Positions 39,850 through 40,092 of a stretch of DNA of 40,092 nucleotides are shown one piece after another. A program made the position numbers and the translations under genes. Within the stretch, counting starts at the first letter, position 1; each line of letters opens with the position of its first letter. The notes beneath the pieces were generated by a model. That model was not told the DNA's origin, did not search any database, and was given only the letters and a program-made list of their open reading frames with translations. Origin of the DNA: Bacillota bacterium (GTDB taxonomy: Bacteria > Bacillota > Limnochordia > Darwinibacteriales > Darwinibacteriaceae); assembly GCA_012521335.1 (NCBI GenBank), contig JAAYMM010000018.1, positions 1 to 40,092 on the forward strand, read 5' to 3'.

Positions 39850-40092
39850 CCCGGCAGAAGTTGAAGGCGAAAATGCCCCAGATCGTGATTAACCTGGTGG
39901 TCATTGTGTCCATGCTGCTTTGGATTGTGCCCACTTTGGGCTTGTTAATCACATCCTTCCGCCCCGCCAGCGATGTAGTCTACTCTGGCTGGTGGACTGT
40001 GCTCACCAGCCCCCTGAAGTTTACGCAGTATACGGTGGAGAACTACAAGACGGTGCTCAGTTCGGGAGGCATGTCCACCGCCTTCCGCAACA
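39846..40092 (+). CDS. Sugar ABC transporter permease (AglG-like), truncated by the window end
   Basis: The first 82 residues of the second permease are present, starting at GTG (39846) within the GTGA overlap, with GGGGAGGG upstream. The visible part has a short cytoplasmic Lys-rich N-terminus, a first membrane segment (VINLVVIVSMLLWIVPTLGL) and then LITSFRPASDVVYSGWW. That last segment is characteristic of AglG-type CUT1 permeases. The remainder lies beyond the window. Confidence 0.88.
   Translation, partial: MTRQKLKAKMPQIVINLVVIVSMLLWIVPTLGLLITSFRPASDVVYSGWWTVLTSPLKFTQYTVENYKTVLSSGGMSTAFRN

Noticed and set aside
1-40092. Mobile elements, CRISPR arrays, tRNA or rRNA genes
   Set aside because: No transposase, integrase, regularly spaced repeats, tRNA cloverleaf or rRNA sequence was seen.

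Overview
The window looks like a chromosomal segment from a Bacillota (Firmicutes)-type bacterium of moderately high G+C. Supporting signs are strong GGAGG-type ribosome binding sites, frequent GTG and TTG starts, compact operons with 4- to 8-base overlaps, YesM/YesN-type two-component regulators and a near-perfect cre-like site. Several features nevertheless point to a cell with an outer membrane: a secretin, a predicted outer-membrane beta-barrel protein ending in Phe, and sugar-binding proteins with plain cleavable signal peptides and no lipobox cysteine. A diderm Bacillota lineage (Limnochordia- or Halanaerobiia-like) is my best guess, by inference only. I see no rRNA, tRNA, CRISPR array, insertion sequence or prophage.

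Layout: 1-5864 is a family-5 (peptide/oligosaccharide) ABC importer: lipoprotein, two permeases, two ATPases, then a terminator. 6099-11592 is a five-gene exported-protein operon: beta-sandwich protein, secretin, outer-membrane barrel, two-domain beta-sandwich protein and a DUF916/chaperone-like protein. Facing it are two paralogous secreted proteins (11816-13210, minus strand). 13548-14756 is an EAL-HDOD protein. 14845-18767 encodes a periplasmic sugar-binding sensor, a YesM-like kinase and a YesN-like AraC regulator, next to a ChvE/MmsAB-type monosaccharide ABC importer (18897-22812) with an operator-like palindrome in front. 22937-25190 is a BadF-family sugar kinase and a GH4 6-phospho-glycosidase.

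On the minus strand, 30113 down to 25245 is a proline-oxidation-like operon: a large multi-cofactor oxidoreductase, a DAO-family flavoprotein and a glutamate-semialdehyde dehydrogenase. Divergent from it, a near-consensus promoter with an overlapping Fur-like box drives feoA-feoB, a cysteine-rich SAM-methyltransferase-like protein, an UPF0104 membrane protein and a CDP-alcohol phosphatidyltransferase (30427-34585). The end of the window holds a membrane-anchored repeat protein, a GH18 glycosidase without a signal peptide, an AEC-family permease and the start of an AglEFG-like sugar ABC importer, with the cre-like site upstream.

Together the genes describe a saccharolytic and amino-acid-oxidising heterotroph that imports oligosaccharides or peptides, free sugars and glycosides, with catabolite and three-component sugar control. 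The most unusual block is 6099-13210. It looks like a secretin-centred surface structure or export machine built with beta-sandwich subunits, and no assembly ATPase is visible nearby.
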